This document shows positions 35,572 through 42,871 of a DNA stretch of 64,000 bases, piece after piece; position 1 is the stretch's first letter, and each line of letters opens with the position of its first letter. The position numbers and the translations under genes were made by a program. Origin of the DNA: Oscillospiraceae bacterium (lineage in GTDB: Bacteria; Bacillota; Clostridia; Oscillospirales; CAG-272); assembly GCA_015063805.1 (NCBI GenBank), contig SVTK01000002.1, positions 108,644-172,643 on the forward strand, given 5' to 3'. Below the pieces are notes generated by a model. The model was not told the origin of the DNA. It saw only the letters and a list, made by a program, of their open reading frames with translations, and did not search any database.

Positions 35572-36000
35572 ATGCTGGAAGTTAAACCCATTCAATCCAA
35601 AGCCGAGCAGGAGGATATCTGCATCCGCTGCGGCGTGGAATTTGACGTTGATCTGCTGGCCTACGCCGCTGTGGTGGACGATGAGCTCCACGGTGTTTGC
35701 CAGTTTGTACTCACCCCCGAGGGCGGTTCCCTCCGCAGTCTCGGCACCGTAAGCAGCCGGGAGCCCGATTTCACCGCCATGTTTGTGCTGGGCCGCGCTG
35801 CCCTGAACTTCATCGACCTCTGCGGTGTGCACTACGCCACCTTCGATGCCCCCATTGCCGACGAGGCCGAGGAGCGATTGATTCGCGCCATCGGTTTCTC
35901 CCAGGAGGAAGACGGACGCTGGGGTGTGGATCTGACCCACTTTTTCGAGCATCCCTGCCAGCATCACGCCACCGGCCCCGCTGATCAGCCCAATTTTTAA
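35572..36000 (+). CDS. Small protein with possible GNAT-like fold, function unknown
   Basis: 142 residues from ATG at 35572 with AAAGG upstream. The order of predicted strands and the ending of an N-terminal half ...AYAAVVDDELHGVCQFVLT... followed by a helix FVLGRAALNFIDLCGV resemble a divergent N-acetyltransferase, but I see no clear acetyl-CoA loop. Final gene of the scpA-rluB unit, 7 bases after rluB, before a strong terminator. Confidence 0.7.
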   Translation: MLEVKPIQSKAEQEDICIRCGVEFDVDLLAYAAVVDDELHGVCQFVLTPEGGSLRSLGTVSSREPDFTAMFVLGRAALNFIDLCGVHYATFDAPIADEAEERLIRAIGFSQEEDGRWGVDLTHFFEHPCQHHATGPADQPNF

Positions 36001-36016
36001 CCTTAAATTTTCCATC

Positions 36017-36061
36017 GCGCCGCGAATTTGGCAAAATATACCAAATTTGCGGCGCTTTTTT
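36017..36061 (+). terminator. Strong terminator of the lon-rluB run
   Basis: GCGCCGCGAATTTGG (36017-36031) pairs with CCAAATTTGCGGCGC (36041-36055), 15 pairs with one wobble, directly followed by TTTTTT. Confidence 0.92.
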
Positions 36062-36076
36062 CATGCAACTTTTCAT

Positions 36077-36151
36077 CAGGAAATTTTTGGTAATCTCTTG
36101 AAATGTCGAGCACGATATGGTAAAATATGGTTGTGTCAAATTTTACCATAT
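36077..36151 (+). promoter_or_regulatory. spo0A control region: palindrome, two Spo0A boxes, possible sigma-H site
   Basis: A perfect 12-bp inverted repeat ATATGGTAAAAT (36115-36126) / ATTTTACCATAT (36140-36151) with a 13-base gap. TGTCGAG (36104-36110) and TGTCAAA (36134-36140) match the Spo0A box TGTCRAA at 6 and 7 of 7 positions, the second inside the palindrome gap. AGGAAAT, 15 bases, GAAAT (36078-36104) resembles a sigma-H promoter but is imperfect. spo0A starts 42 bases further on. Confidence 0.5.
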
Positions 36152-36193
36152 TCGGTTATACAGAGATTACGAATACAGAAAGGAAGCAGTTAA

Positions 36194-36970
36194 ATGGAAC
36201 TCAACACCAAAATTCTCATTGCAGATGAAAACGCCGCGGCACGGGAGGAGCTCCGCGCCGATCTTCTCCGCGCAGGCTACCGCAATATCGAGGAAGCGGC
36301 CAACGGGGAGGAAGCCCTGGTCAAGCTGAGCCGTTTTCATCCCGATGTTGCCATTGTGGACGTGTGGCTGTCCAAGCTGGACGGCATCGGCGTCCTGCGG
36401 AACAGCCATGCCATCGATTTCACCCCCGACCGTCCTCCAAAATTCATTATCCTGTCCATGGTGGCCAATCAGACGGTTTTTGTGGAAGCATCTGCCGCCG
36501 GTGCCGCCCTGTGTATGCTCAAGCCCTTCGACAGCGGCAGTCTCATGGAACACATTGCCGCCCTCACCCGTGAGGCACCTTCCCTGCCTCAACGCACTCC
36601 ACAGCCCCAAGACAGCACCCCCGACATCGAGACACAAGTGACCAAGATCATTCACCAGATCGGCGTGCCCGCACACATCAAGGGCTACCAGTACCTGCGC
36701 ACCGCCATTCTGCTGGCCTTTCGGGACAGTGACATCATCAACTCGGTGACCAAAATGCTCTACCCCTCGGTGGCGAAAAAATACGCCACCACCACCTCCC
36801 GGGTGGAGCGCGCCATCCGCCACGCCATTGAGGTGGCCTGGGATCGGGGTGACATCGACACCCTCAATTCTTACTTCGGCTATACCATCCAGAACAACCG
36901 CGGCAAGCCCACCAACAGCGAATTCATTGCCATGATCGCCGACAACCTGCGGCTGAAGTATAAAATGTAA
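36194..36970 (+). CDS. spo0A: Sporulation master regulator Spo0A
   Basis: 258 residues. The receiver domain (about 1-120) has the acidic pair D11/E12, the phospho-accepting D56 ([14 protein letters not shown]), S88 and K110. A linker leads to the Spo0A effector domain with [42 protein letters not shown] and the recognition end [21 protein letters not shown], all very close to the Bacillus protein. Phosphorylated Spo0A starts sporulation. It has its own control region and no spoIVB neighbour, a common partner elsewhere. Confidence 0.97.
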   Translation: MELNTKILIADENAAAREELRADLLRAGYRNIEEAANGEEALVKLSRFHPDVAIVDVWLSKLDGIGVLRNSHAIDFTPDRPPKFIILSMVANQTVFVEASAAGAALCMLKPFDSGSLMEHIAALTREAPSLPQRTPQPQDSTPDIETQVTKIIHQIGVPAHIKGYQYLRTAILLAFRDSDIINSVTKMLYPSVAKKYATTTSRVERAIRHAIEVAWDRGDIDTLNSYFGYTIQNNRGKPTNSEFIAMIADNLRLKYKM

Positions 36971-36988
36971 GAAAATTTGCAATAGCAC

Positions 36989-37017
36989 TTGACAAGACAT
37001 CGTGTCTGTGCTACAAT
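36989..37017 (+). promoter_or_regulatory. Sigma-A promoter of rpsF-ssb-rpsR
   Basis: TTGACA (36989-36994), 17 bases, TACAAT (37012-37017), 18 bases after the spo0A stop. Confidence 0.88.
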
Positions 37018-37028
37018 ATTGTTTCGGT

Positions 37029-37083
37029 ACAGGCTGTTTATGCCTGTCTCCTTACCGCGCATAAATTCTTTCATGTGTGCGGT
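37029..37083 (+). promoter_or_regulatory. rpsF leader with two hairpins, possible S6:S18 autoregulatory site
   Basis: ACAGGC-TGTTTAT-GCCTGT (37029-37047) and ACCGCGCA...TGTGCGGT (37054-37083) form two stems between promoter and ribosome site. The second carries a CCG trinucleotide, the feature recognised by the S6:S18 complex in known leaders. I have not matched the full Rfam consensus, so the regulatory role is inferred. Confidence 0.4.
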
Positions 37084-37109
37084 CTTATGTCCATAGGGAG
37101 GTGTAAAAC

Positions 37110-37505
37110 ATGGAAAAGGTTATCAACACTTACGAAACCCTGTTCGTCGTCGACCCGACCAACGGTGACGAGGCTGTCAAGGCTACAGTGGAAAAGTTCA
37201 CTGCCCTGATTGCTGAAAACGGCACCATTGATCAGATCAACGAGTGGGGCAAGCGCCGTCTGGCTTATCCCATCAACGACATCAACGAGGGCCATTATGT
37301 CGTCGTGACCTACAAGAGTGCTCCCGAGTTCCCCGCTGAGCTCGAGCGTCTCTTCAAGATCAACGATGCCATCATGCGCACGATGACGCTGAAGCTGGAT
37401 GAGAAGGTCATGGCTAAGGTTGCTGCCGCTGCTGCCGCAAAGGCTGCCGCTGCTGAGGCTGCTGCCGCTGAGGCTGCTGCCGAGACCGCTGACGCCGAGG
37501 CTTAA
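37110..37505 (+). CDS. rpsF: Small ribosomal subunit protein bS6
   Basis: 131 residues. The first 95 or so form the bS6 ferredoxin-like fold (YETLFVVDPTNGDEA..., WGKRRLAYPINDINEGHYVV). The last 35 are almost only alanine, glutamate and lysine (AKVAAAAAAKAAAAEAAAA...), an extension beyond the usual length, encoded by GCTGCCGCT-type repeats. First gene of rpsF-ssb-rpsR. Confidence 0.98.
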   Translation: MEKVINTYETLFVVDPTNGDEAVKATVEKFTALIAENGTIDQINEWGKRRLAYPINDINEGHYVVVTYKSAPEFPAELERLFKINDAIMRTMTLKLDEKVMAKVAAAAAAKAAAAEAAAAEAAAETADAEA

Positions 37506-37538
37506 GTCCCCCGCGAGTTGAATCAGGAGGCGTAAATC

Positions 37539-38021
37539 ATGGCAAATTTTAATCTCAACAAGGTAATCCTCGGGGGCAGAATGGTTGCCGATCCCGAGCT
37601 GAAGCAAACCACCAGCGGCGTCCCGGTTGTCTCCTTCCGCATTGCGGTCAACCGTCGCTTCCAGTCCAAGACTAATGACGGTCAGGGCCAGCCCCAGGCT
37701 GACTTCCTTGACATCGTGGCTTGGCGCCAGCAGGCCGAGTTTGTATCGCGCTATTTCCGCAAGGGCAGTTCCATCTGCGTTGTGGGCTCGATCCAGACCC
37801 GCAGCTGGACTGACCAGCAGGGTCAGAAGCGCTATACGACCGAGATCGTGGCGGATGAGATCAACTTTGTCGATTCCAAGGGCGAGGGCGGCGGAAACTA
37901 CGGCAGTGCGCCGGCCGGCCAGTATACGCCTGATTCCTACAGCGCTCCGTCCTATTCCTCGGGCGCTGCCAACACCCCGAAGTTCGAAGAAATTTCGGGT
38001 GACGATGATCTGCCGTTTTAA
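37539..38021 (+). CDS. ssb: Single-stranded DNA-binding protein
   Basis: 160 residues: OB fold (LNKVILGGRMVADPELKQTTSG...), a Gly/Ser/Tyr/Pro-rich linker and the acidic tip DDDLPF that binds partner proteins. Placed between rpsF and rpsR as in most Firmicutes, which marks it as the main replication SSB. Confidence 0.98.
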   Translation: MANFNLNKVILGGRMVADPELKQTTSGVPVVSFRIAVNRRFQSKTNDGQGQPQADFLDIVAWRQQAEFVSRYFRKGSSICVVGSIQTRSWTDQQGQKRYTTEIVADEINFVDSKGEGGGNYGSAPAGQYTPDSYSAPSYSSGAANTPKFEEISGDDDLPF

Positions 38022-38048
38022 CCAAAATTGAACAGGAGGTAACGTATC

Positions 38049-38300
38049 ATGGATAGAACCGAAAACACTCAGCGTCCCGTGCGCCCCAACAAGAGAAGAA
38101 AGAAGGTTTGCGCCTTCTGCGCCGAGAAGATCGAGTACATTGATTACAAGGATTCCGCAAGACTGCGCAAGTTCATCAGCGAGCGCGGCAAGATTCTGCC
38201 CCGCCGCATCTCCGGAACCTGCGCAAAGCACCAGCGCGAGCTGACCACCGCGATCAAGCGTGCACGTCACACCGCTCTGCTGCCCTATATCTGCGACTAA
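38049..38300 (+). CDS. rpsR: Small ribosomal subunit protein bS18
   Basis: 83 residues with [15 protein letters not shown] and [29 protein letters not shown], typical bS18 including the cysteine pair of the zinc-type variant (CAFC...). Last gene of the operon, followed by a strong terminator. Confidence 0.98.
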   Translation: MDRTENTQRPVRPNKRRKKVCAFCAEKIEYIDYKDSARLRKFISERGKILPRRISGTCAKHQRELTTAIKRARHTALLPYICD

Positions 38301-38310
38301 TCAGACACAG

Positions 38311-38342
38311 AAAAAGCCCTTCGCTTCAGCGAAGGGCTTTTT
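38311..38342 (+). terminator. Terminator of rpsF-ssb-rpsR
   Basis: AAAAAGCCCTTCGCT / AGCGAAGGGCTTTTT, 15 perfect pairs with a two-base loop position and T-run, 10 bases after the rpsR stop. The A-run on the other side could let it act for the converging XRE gene too. Confidence 0.92.
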
Positions 38343-38400
38343 GTTGTTTTATTCTTATAAACGAAAGTCATGCAAGCTCTCAATGACAAATTGAAATTGT

Positions 38401-38781
38401 TCAATACCGTATGATGTAGTACAGCACATAGCCCCAGTTTAACATTCCATGGAGAATAGCCCAACCGATAGAACCCCATTTGACATAGGAAATAACTACG
38501 GCTAAAATTGCGCCAAGGCTAACACAATCCTGCACTCCCTTTTGAGGGTCAATCTTAATCGCAAAATGGAAATGAGGCTTTCCCTTGCCGTAGATAATGC
38601 GCTCAACGGAAACATCCAAAATACTTGCTAACTGTGTGAGCGTATCGACATCAGGCTGCGTTTTCCCATTTTCCCAGTTTGATACTGCTTGGCGTGTTAC
38701 ATGGAGTTTTTCTGCCAGTTGTTCTTGTGACAGTTGTTTTTCTTGACGGAGCTTTTTTATGCTGTTGGCTACTTCGCTCAT
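38401..38781 (-). CDS. XRE-family transcriptional regulator with C-terminal hydrophobic segment
   Basis: 126 residues from ATG at 38781, 6 bases after GAGGTG. Residues about 1-65 are a Cro/C1 helix-turn-helix domain (LSQEQLAEKLHVTRQAVSNWENGKTQPD). The C-terminal half contains hydrophobic stretches (SLGAILAVVISYV, WAILHGMLNWGYVLYYI) that could be membrane-associated. Base composition is clearly more AT-rich than the neighbours and codon choice differs, which hints at later acquisition. It has its own promoter and points toward rpsR. Confidence 0.88.
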   Translation of the reverse strand: MSEVANSIKKLRQEKQLSQEQLAEKLHVTRQAVSNWENGKTQPDVDTLTQLASILDVSVERIIYGKGKPHFHFAIKIDPQKGVQDCVSLGAILAVVISYVKWGSIGWAILHGMLNWGYVLYYIIRY

Positions 38782-38799
38782 CTTCATCACCTCGCCATT

Positions 38800-38828
38800 A
38801 GTATAGCATTGCCACGGCGTAAAGGCAA
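38800..38828 (-). promoter_or_regulatory. Sigma-A promoter of the XRE regulator
   Basis: Minus strand TTGCCT (38828-38823), 17 bases, TATACT (38805-38800), just upstream of the ribosome site. Confidence 0.65.
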
Positions 38829-38877
38829 GCAATAATTCATTGCGTAGGGAGAAATAGCCTGACTCAGATGCTTTTTC

Positions 38878-39654
38878 TCACGATCCCGTAGAGCGGTAGT
38901 GCAGGAGTCCAACCCGCCATACGAGGTAACATGGGACAAGAAACAGCAAAGCAAACAGCGGGCAAATGCGCCACAGAAGGCTGTCACTCTTCCCAAGCAG
39001 GGTGAGGAAAGGATAATAGAGGAAAAGGGCGATGGGCACCACAAAGGTGAGGAAGCGCAGCACCGCATCCCCGTAGACCGACAGGGGATAACGTCCAAAT
39101 TCCCGGCTGCCGTCAGTGAAGATATTCATCACCTCAAGGCCGTCCAGGGTGAAGAAACAGATCCCCGCGTAAAGCAGGAACAGCCCCGCGAACACCAAAC
39201 TTCCCGCCAAAATCATGCCGCAGAGGGTGGCAATATTGGCCGCATTCCAGTTCACCCCGCTGCGGGGGATGGCCCAGGCAAAGATCACCGCCGCGTGAAG
39301 CAGCCGTCCCAGGCGGGTGAAATCGATCTTCGATCCCAGCACCTGAAAGACGGGGGAACGGGGGCGCACCAGGATGCGGTCAAATTCCCCGTTGCCGATC
39401 ATGCGGGGAAAGGTGTCAAAGCCGCGGAAGAAGGTTTCGGCCAGGGAAAAGGCCATCAGCACCACGGCGTAGCACAGCGAAACCTCGGTATAGGTAAAGC
39501 CCTTCACGGTATTGAACCGGGTAAACATGACCCATATCCCGAGGAAGGTGGAAAAAGCGGTGAGGAACTGGCCGATCAAGGTCAGGAAAAAGGAGGTCTT
39601 GTACTGCATCTGACTCTTGAAATGGATGGCAAGGTAGCGCAGATAAAGCTTCAT
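38878..39654 (-). CDS. ABC-2 type transporter permease (COG3694 type)
   Basis: 258 residues, about six hydrophobic segments, starting MKLYLRYLAIHFKSQMQYKTSFFLTLIGQF, typical of the second permease in three-gene export systems of the COG4586-4587-3694 type. Last of the ABC genes and 4 bases after the first permease. Substrate not known. Confidence 0.88.
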   Translation of the reverse strand: MKLYLRYLAIHFKSQMQYKTSFFLTLIGQFLTAFSTFLGIWVMFTRFNTVKGFTYTEVSLCYAVVLMAFSLAETFFRGFDTFPRMIGNGEFDRILVRPRSPVFQVLGSKIDFTRLGRLLHAAVIFAWAIPRSGVNWNAANIATLCGMILAGSLVFAGLFLLYAGICFFTLDGLEVMNIFTDGSREFGRYPLSVYGDAVLRFLTFVVPIALFLYYPFLTLLGKSDSLLWRICPLFALLFLVPCYLVWRVGLLHYRSTGS

Positions 39655-39658
39655 GCCC

Positions 39659-40480
39659 TCACCCCCCCTGCACGGCCACGCGGCGCAGGGCGTGGGCCAT
39701 GAGCAAGCGGCCGATCAGGATCAGGGCCGCGATCCAAAAGACCTGCAAAAGGATTCCCCGCCACATCTCCCCCCCGGACAGATGCCCCGAATAGATGCGG
39801 AAGGGCAGATTCTGCATGGCACCGAAGGGGGTGAGCTCGATCACACGGCGAAGGCCGTCGGGCATAAAGGGGATGGGAACAATCGCACCGCAGAGAAATT
39901 CTCCCATGGAGGTGGCGATGATCCGCACCCCCAGGGGATTCATGGTGTAGAAGGTCACGATGTAGATGAGCATACAGCAGGCCACCACCAGCACCAGAGC
40001 AAGCACCATGGTCAGGAGAAAGAGCAGGAATGCGCCGAAGGAAACGGGAAGTGTCAGCCCGTAGGGTGCAGGGAGGAAGGCGGCCACCACCAGAATCGGC
40101 AGACATCGAAGCACCACCCTGGCCGTCCGGGTAGCGAGGTTTTTGACAAACCACATCCGGTAGAGGTCCAGGGGGCGAACCAGTTCGTAGGCCACATTTC
40201 CATCCCGGATAGAAGCAAAGATGTCGGCATCCAAAAACCACAGCATGAACATGGTCAGAAAGGCCTGATTGAACCAAACGTAGACACTAATTTGCTCAAA
40301 CGCCATGGGAAAGGCGGTAGGATCGGCCTCGTAAAAGGCGGTGTACAACAGAAGATTCATGGCGCCCCAGGCAAACTGGGTCATGATTCCCGCCAGGGCC
40401 GCCACCCGGTACTGCATTCCCCCAAGGAACCGAAGGCGGAAAAAGCTGATATAAGGGCGAAGTTGAGGGGCGTGTGTCAT
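39659..40480 (-). CDS. ABC-2 type transporter permease (COG4587 type)
   Basis: 273 residues with about six hydrophobic segments; opens MTHAPQLRPYISFFRLRFLGGMQYR. The ATGA at 40480 overlaps the stop of the ATPase gene, so the two are translationally coupled. It forms the membrane channel together with the next permease. Confidence 0.88.
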   Translation of the reverse strand: MTHAPQLRPYISFFRLRFLGGMQYRVAALAGIMTQFAWGAMNLLLYTAFYEADPTAFPMAFEQISVYVWFNQAFLTMFMLWFLDADIFASIRDGNVAYELVRPLDLYRMWFVKNLATRTARVVLRCLPILVVAAFLPAPYGLTLPVSFGAFLLFLLTMVLALVLVVACCMLIYIVTFYTMNPLGVRIIATSMGEFLCGAIVPIPFMPDGLRRVIELTPFGAMQNLPFRIYSGHLSGGEMWRGILLQVFWIAALILIGRLLMAHALRRVAVQGG

Positions 40481-41466
40481 ATGCGGAACTCCTCGTAGAG
40501 GGAGACCACCAATTCCTCAGTGCTCTGCCCCGTCACCGACAGATCCCGCACGTCAATGTCCCGGGTCAGGCACTCAATGGCCGAGGACACCGAACGCAGG
40601 GCCGTATCCACCCCAAACTCGGCCCGTCCCTCGTCGGCCGAAAGCAGGGCAATTCCCCGGGGCAGAGGCCGTGCGGCGGGGGAGGTCGTCCCCGGCGCAA
40701 AGCAAACCGCAATGCGGCGCAGGGCAGAATGCTTGGCCTTCAGGGCATCCAGCGCGCCGTCAAGCAGGATCTTTCCCCGGCCGATAAGGATGATCCGCTC
40801 GGTCAGGGCTTCGATGTCCTGCATATCGTGGGTAGTAAGGATCACCGTGGTCCCCCGCTCCCGGTTAATGCGTCGAATAAAATCCCGCACCGCAAGTTTG
40901 GACACCGCATCCAGGCCGATGGTAGGCTCGTCCAGGAATAGAGTGCGGGGGCGGTGGATGAGAGATGCAGCAATCTCACAGCGCATCCGCTGACCAAGGC
41001 TGAGTTGGCGGGTGGGGGTGCGCAGAATCTCCCCCAGTTCCAGCAGGTCGCAGAGTTCATCCAGGTCAGCGCGGTACTGATGCTCCTCCACCCGGTAGAT
41101 ATCCCGAATCAGATCAAAGGAATCGATCACGGGCACATCCCACCACAGCTGGGAACGCTGGCCAAAGACCACGCCGATATTGGCCACATGGGCGCGTCGA
41201 TCCCGCCAGGGGACGCAGCCGTCTATGACGCAGCTGCCGCTGTCGGGGGTGAGAATGCCGCTCATCACCTTGATGGTGCTACTCTTCCCCGCCCCGTTTG
41301 GGCCGATGTAGCCCACCATCTCCCCGTCACCGATCCGAAAGGAAATGTCATCCAGAGCGTGGATCTCGGTATATTCACGGTGAAACAGTGCCCGCACCGC
41401 CTCCCCCATGCCCGCGTTTCGCCGCGCCACACGGAAAGTCTTGTGCAGATGGGACAGCTCGATCAT
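40477..41466 (-). CDS. ABC transporter ATP-binding protein (COG4586 type)
   Basis: 329 residues from ATG at 41466 (MIELSHLHKTFRVARRNAGM), with an AGGAGG-type site upstream; the track start is 30 codons early. Walker A GPNGAGKSSTIK, signature LSLGQRMRCEIA and Walker B TLFLDEPTIGLD are intact. The long insertion after LHKTF mentioning HREYTEIHALDDI is typical of the COG4586 group of putative polyketide or lipid exporters. Drives the two permeases downstream. Confidence 0.93.
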   Translation of the reverse strand: MIELSHLHKTFRVARRNAGMGEAVRALFHREYTEIHALDDISFRIGDGEMVGYIGPNGAGKSSTIKVMSGILTPDSGSCVIDGCVPWRDRRAHVANIGVVFGQRSQLWWDVPVIDSFDLIRDIYRVEEHQYRADLDELCDLLELGEILRTPTRQLSLGQRMRCEIAASLIHRPRTLFLDEPTIGLDAVSKLAVRDFIRRINRERGTTVILTTHDMQDIEALTERIILIGRGKILLDGALDALKAKHSALRRIAVCFAPGTTSPAARPLPRGIALLSADEGRAEFGVDTALRSVSSAIECLTRDIDVRDLSVTGQSTEELVVSLYEEFRI

Positions 41467-41492
41467 AGACTTACCTCCTTCAAAGCCGGATC

Positions 41493-41523
41493 GGGGGTGT
41501 CGTGCAGGACGCACGGCACCCCC
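41493..41523. repeat. GC-rich inverted repeat between ABC ATPase and membrane-protein gene
   Basis: GGGGGTGtCGTGC (41493-41505) faces GCACGgCACCCCC (41511-41523), 12 pairs with one mismatch or wobble and a 5-base loop. It is downstream of the membrane-protein gene on the minus strand but lacks a T-run, so it is probably not a simple terminator. Confidence 0.55.
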
Positions 41524-41537
41524 AAATTCTTTTCCCC

Positions 41538-42341
41538 TTACAGGGGCTGATTCCAAACGTTCTTGAGCAGATACTGTATTACCAGGTCAGCCGCGGCGCA
41601 CAGCAGGAAGGGCACAATGAACACGCGGATAAAGTTCCGCACGATGCCCTTGATGTACAGGTAATTGGTCTCCCGCAGACGGGGATACCCGGACAGGTCC
41701 CCCGACTTGCGGGTGATATCTTCAATGAAGCTGGTATTCAGCTCAAACAGCGCCACGATTCCCGTTACCACCAGCATCAGGCAGGGGAGAATGGATGGGA
41801 TCTCCATAAAGAGATCGATAATGTAAAGAGAAGCGTGCACGATGACATAGAACCAAACCGCGCCGTGAGTCACGGTGATATTACCGGGCTGCTGACGGAA
41901 GGCCGCACCCATAACGCAGGAAATGACGATCACCGCAAGCATCAGCCAGGGGGCGATGAAGTTGTCGGAATAGTAGTCCAGTTCCCCGGTCTCCACCAGG
42001 TGACGGATCTCACGATCAACCAGGGGCATGGAAATAATGCCCGGCACCAGGGATATCGCCGCAGGAATGAGCAAAAAGCGCTTCTTGATATAGCGGCGAA
42101 CGGAATCTTCCACGCCGTCGTCGATATCATGATCCACGCAGTTGACCTTAAAGAGCCGCTCCTGCAGAATCATCAGAAAATAACCCGCAGTAAAGAAAAC
42201 AACAGCGGCAAGGGGCGTCAGATAACGTCCCCACAGGCCCACAGCGCGGTACATCACGGTGTAGCTGACGCTGACCAGGAGAGCCAGCGGTGCCACAAAG
42301 GAAGCGGCCAGATGAATCAGATGATAGCGTTTATTTTCCAT
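41538..42341 (-). CDS. Polytopic membrane protein of unknown function
   Basis: 267 residues with about seven hydrophobic segments, for example HLAASFVAPLALLVSVSYTV, LTPLAAVVFFTAGYFLMIL and VFIVPFLLCAAADLVIQYLL. I do not recognise the family. It begins 7 bases after the stop of the following-listed small gene (42349) and is likely cotranscribed with it. Confidence 0.75.
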   Translation of the reverse strand: MENKRYHLIHLAASFVAPLALLVSVSYTVMYRAVGLWGRYLTPLAAVVFFTAGYFLMILQERLFKVNCVDHDIDDGVEDSVRRYIKKRFLLIPAAISLVPGIISMPLVDREIRHLVETGELDYYSDNFIAPWLMLAVIVISCVMGAAFRQQPGNITVTHGAVWFYVIVHASLYIIDLFMEIPSILPCLMLVVTGIVALFELNTSFIEDITRKSGDLSGYPRLRETNYLYIKGIVRNFIRVFIVPFLLCAAADLVIQYLLKNVWNQPL

Positions 42342-42348
42342 CGTTTTC

Positions 42349-42807
42349 TCACTCCCCTTCCTCTACGGTGCGGATACGCAGGCGGGCGGCGGTTCTTCCC
42401 CGCTCGCCGGAGTTGTTGTCCACCACGGATCCCGTCAGGCTGTACACGATCAGCTCGGGGGACTCGATGGTCACCTTTCCCTCCCGCATCGCCATCACTT
42501 TATGGGTAAAGGTAATGGTTTCCTTGCCGTCAAGGGTACACATATGAGTGCGGTGGCGAGGCAGCGTGTCATCGCCATCCACAAAGGCAAGTTCATCGGG
42601 CAGATTGATATCCACGCGAAGAATCGGCACCGCCGTCACCTTGTCATTGAGCACCGTCACCTCCAGATCAAAGGTCTCACCAGGCTTGACAATGGCGGCG
42701 GAAAGCTTCATCTCGGCAAACAGCAGCTTGATCAACCGCTGTTCGGGCCGCCTGATCCAAACGAAATAGGTAATTGCAACGGCCAAAAGCACAGCCAAAA
42801 TAACCAT
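42349..42807 (-). CDS. Membrane-anchored protein with DUF58-like N-terminal features
   Basis: 152 residues from ATG at 42807 with AAAGGAG 7 bases upstream. One N-terminal helix (MVILAVLLAVAITYFVWI) is followed by a strand-rich domain with VKPGETFDLEVTVLNDK and INLPDELAF, reminiscent of the beta-sandwich that precedes the DUF58 domain in other proteins. The DUF58 part itself is absent. Function unknown; pairs with the polytopic protein just downstream. Confidence 0.7.
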   Translation of the reverse strand: MVILAVLLAVAITYFVWIRRPEQRLIKLLFAEMKLSAAIVKPGETFDLEVTVLNDKVTAVPILRVDINLPDELAFVDGDDTLPRHRTHMCTLDGKETITFTHKVMAMREGKVTIESPELIVYSLTGSVVDNNSGERGRTAARLRIRTVEEGE

Positions 42808-42842
42808 TTTGCATTCTCCTTTGTGCAAAAGACAATAGATAT

Positions 42843-42871
42843 ATTATATCATGCGGGAGAGTCGGTGTCAA
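42843..42871 (-). promoter_or_regulatory. Sigma-A promoter for the two unknown membrane genes and perhaps the ABC genes
   Basis: Minus strand TTGACA (42871-42866), 17 bases, TATAAT (42848-42843): full consensus. It overlaps the last codons of lnt. Confidence 0.88.
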
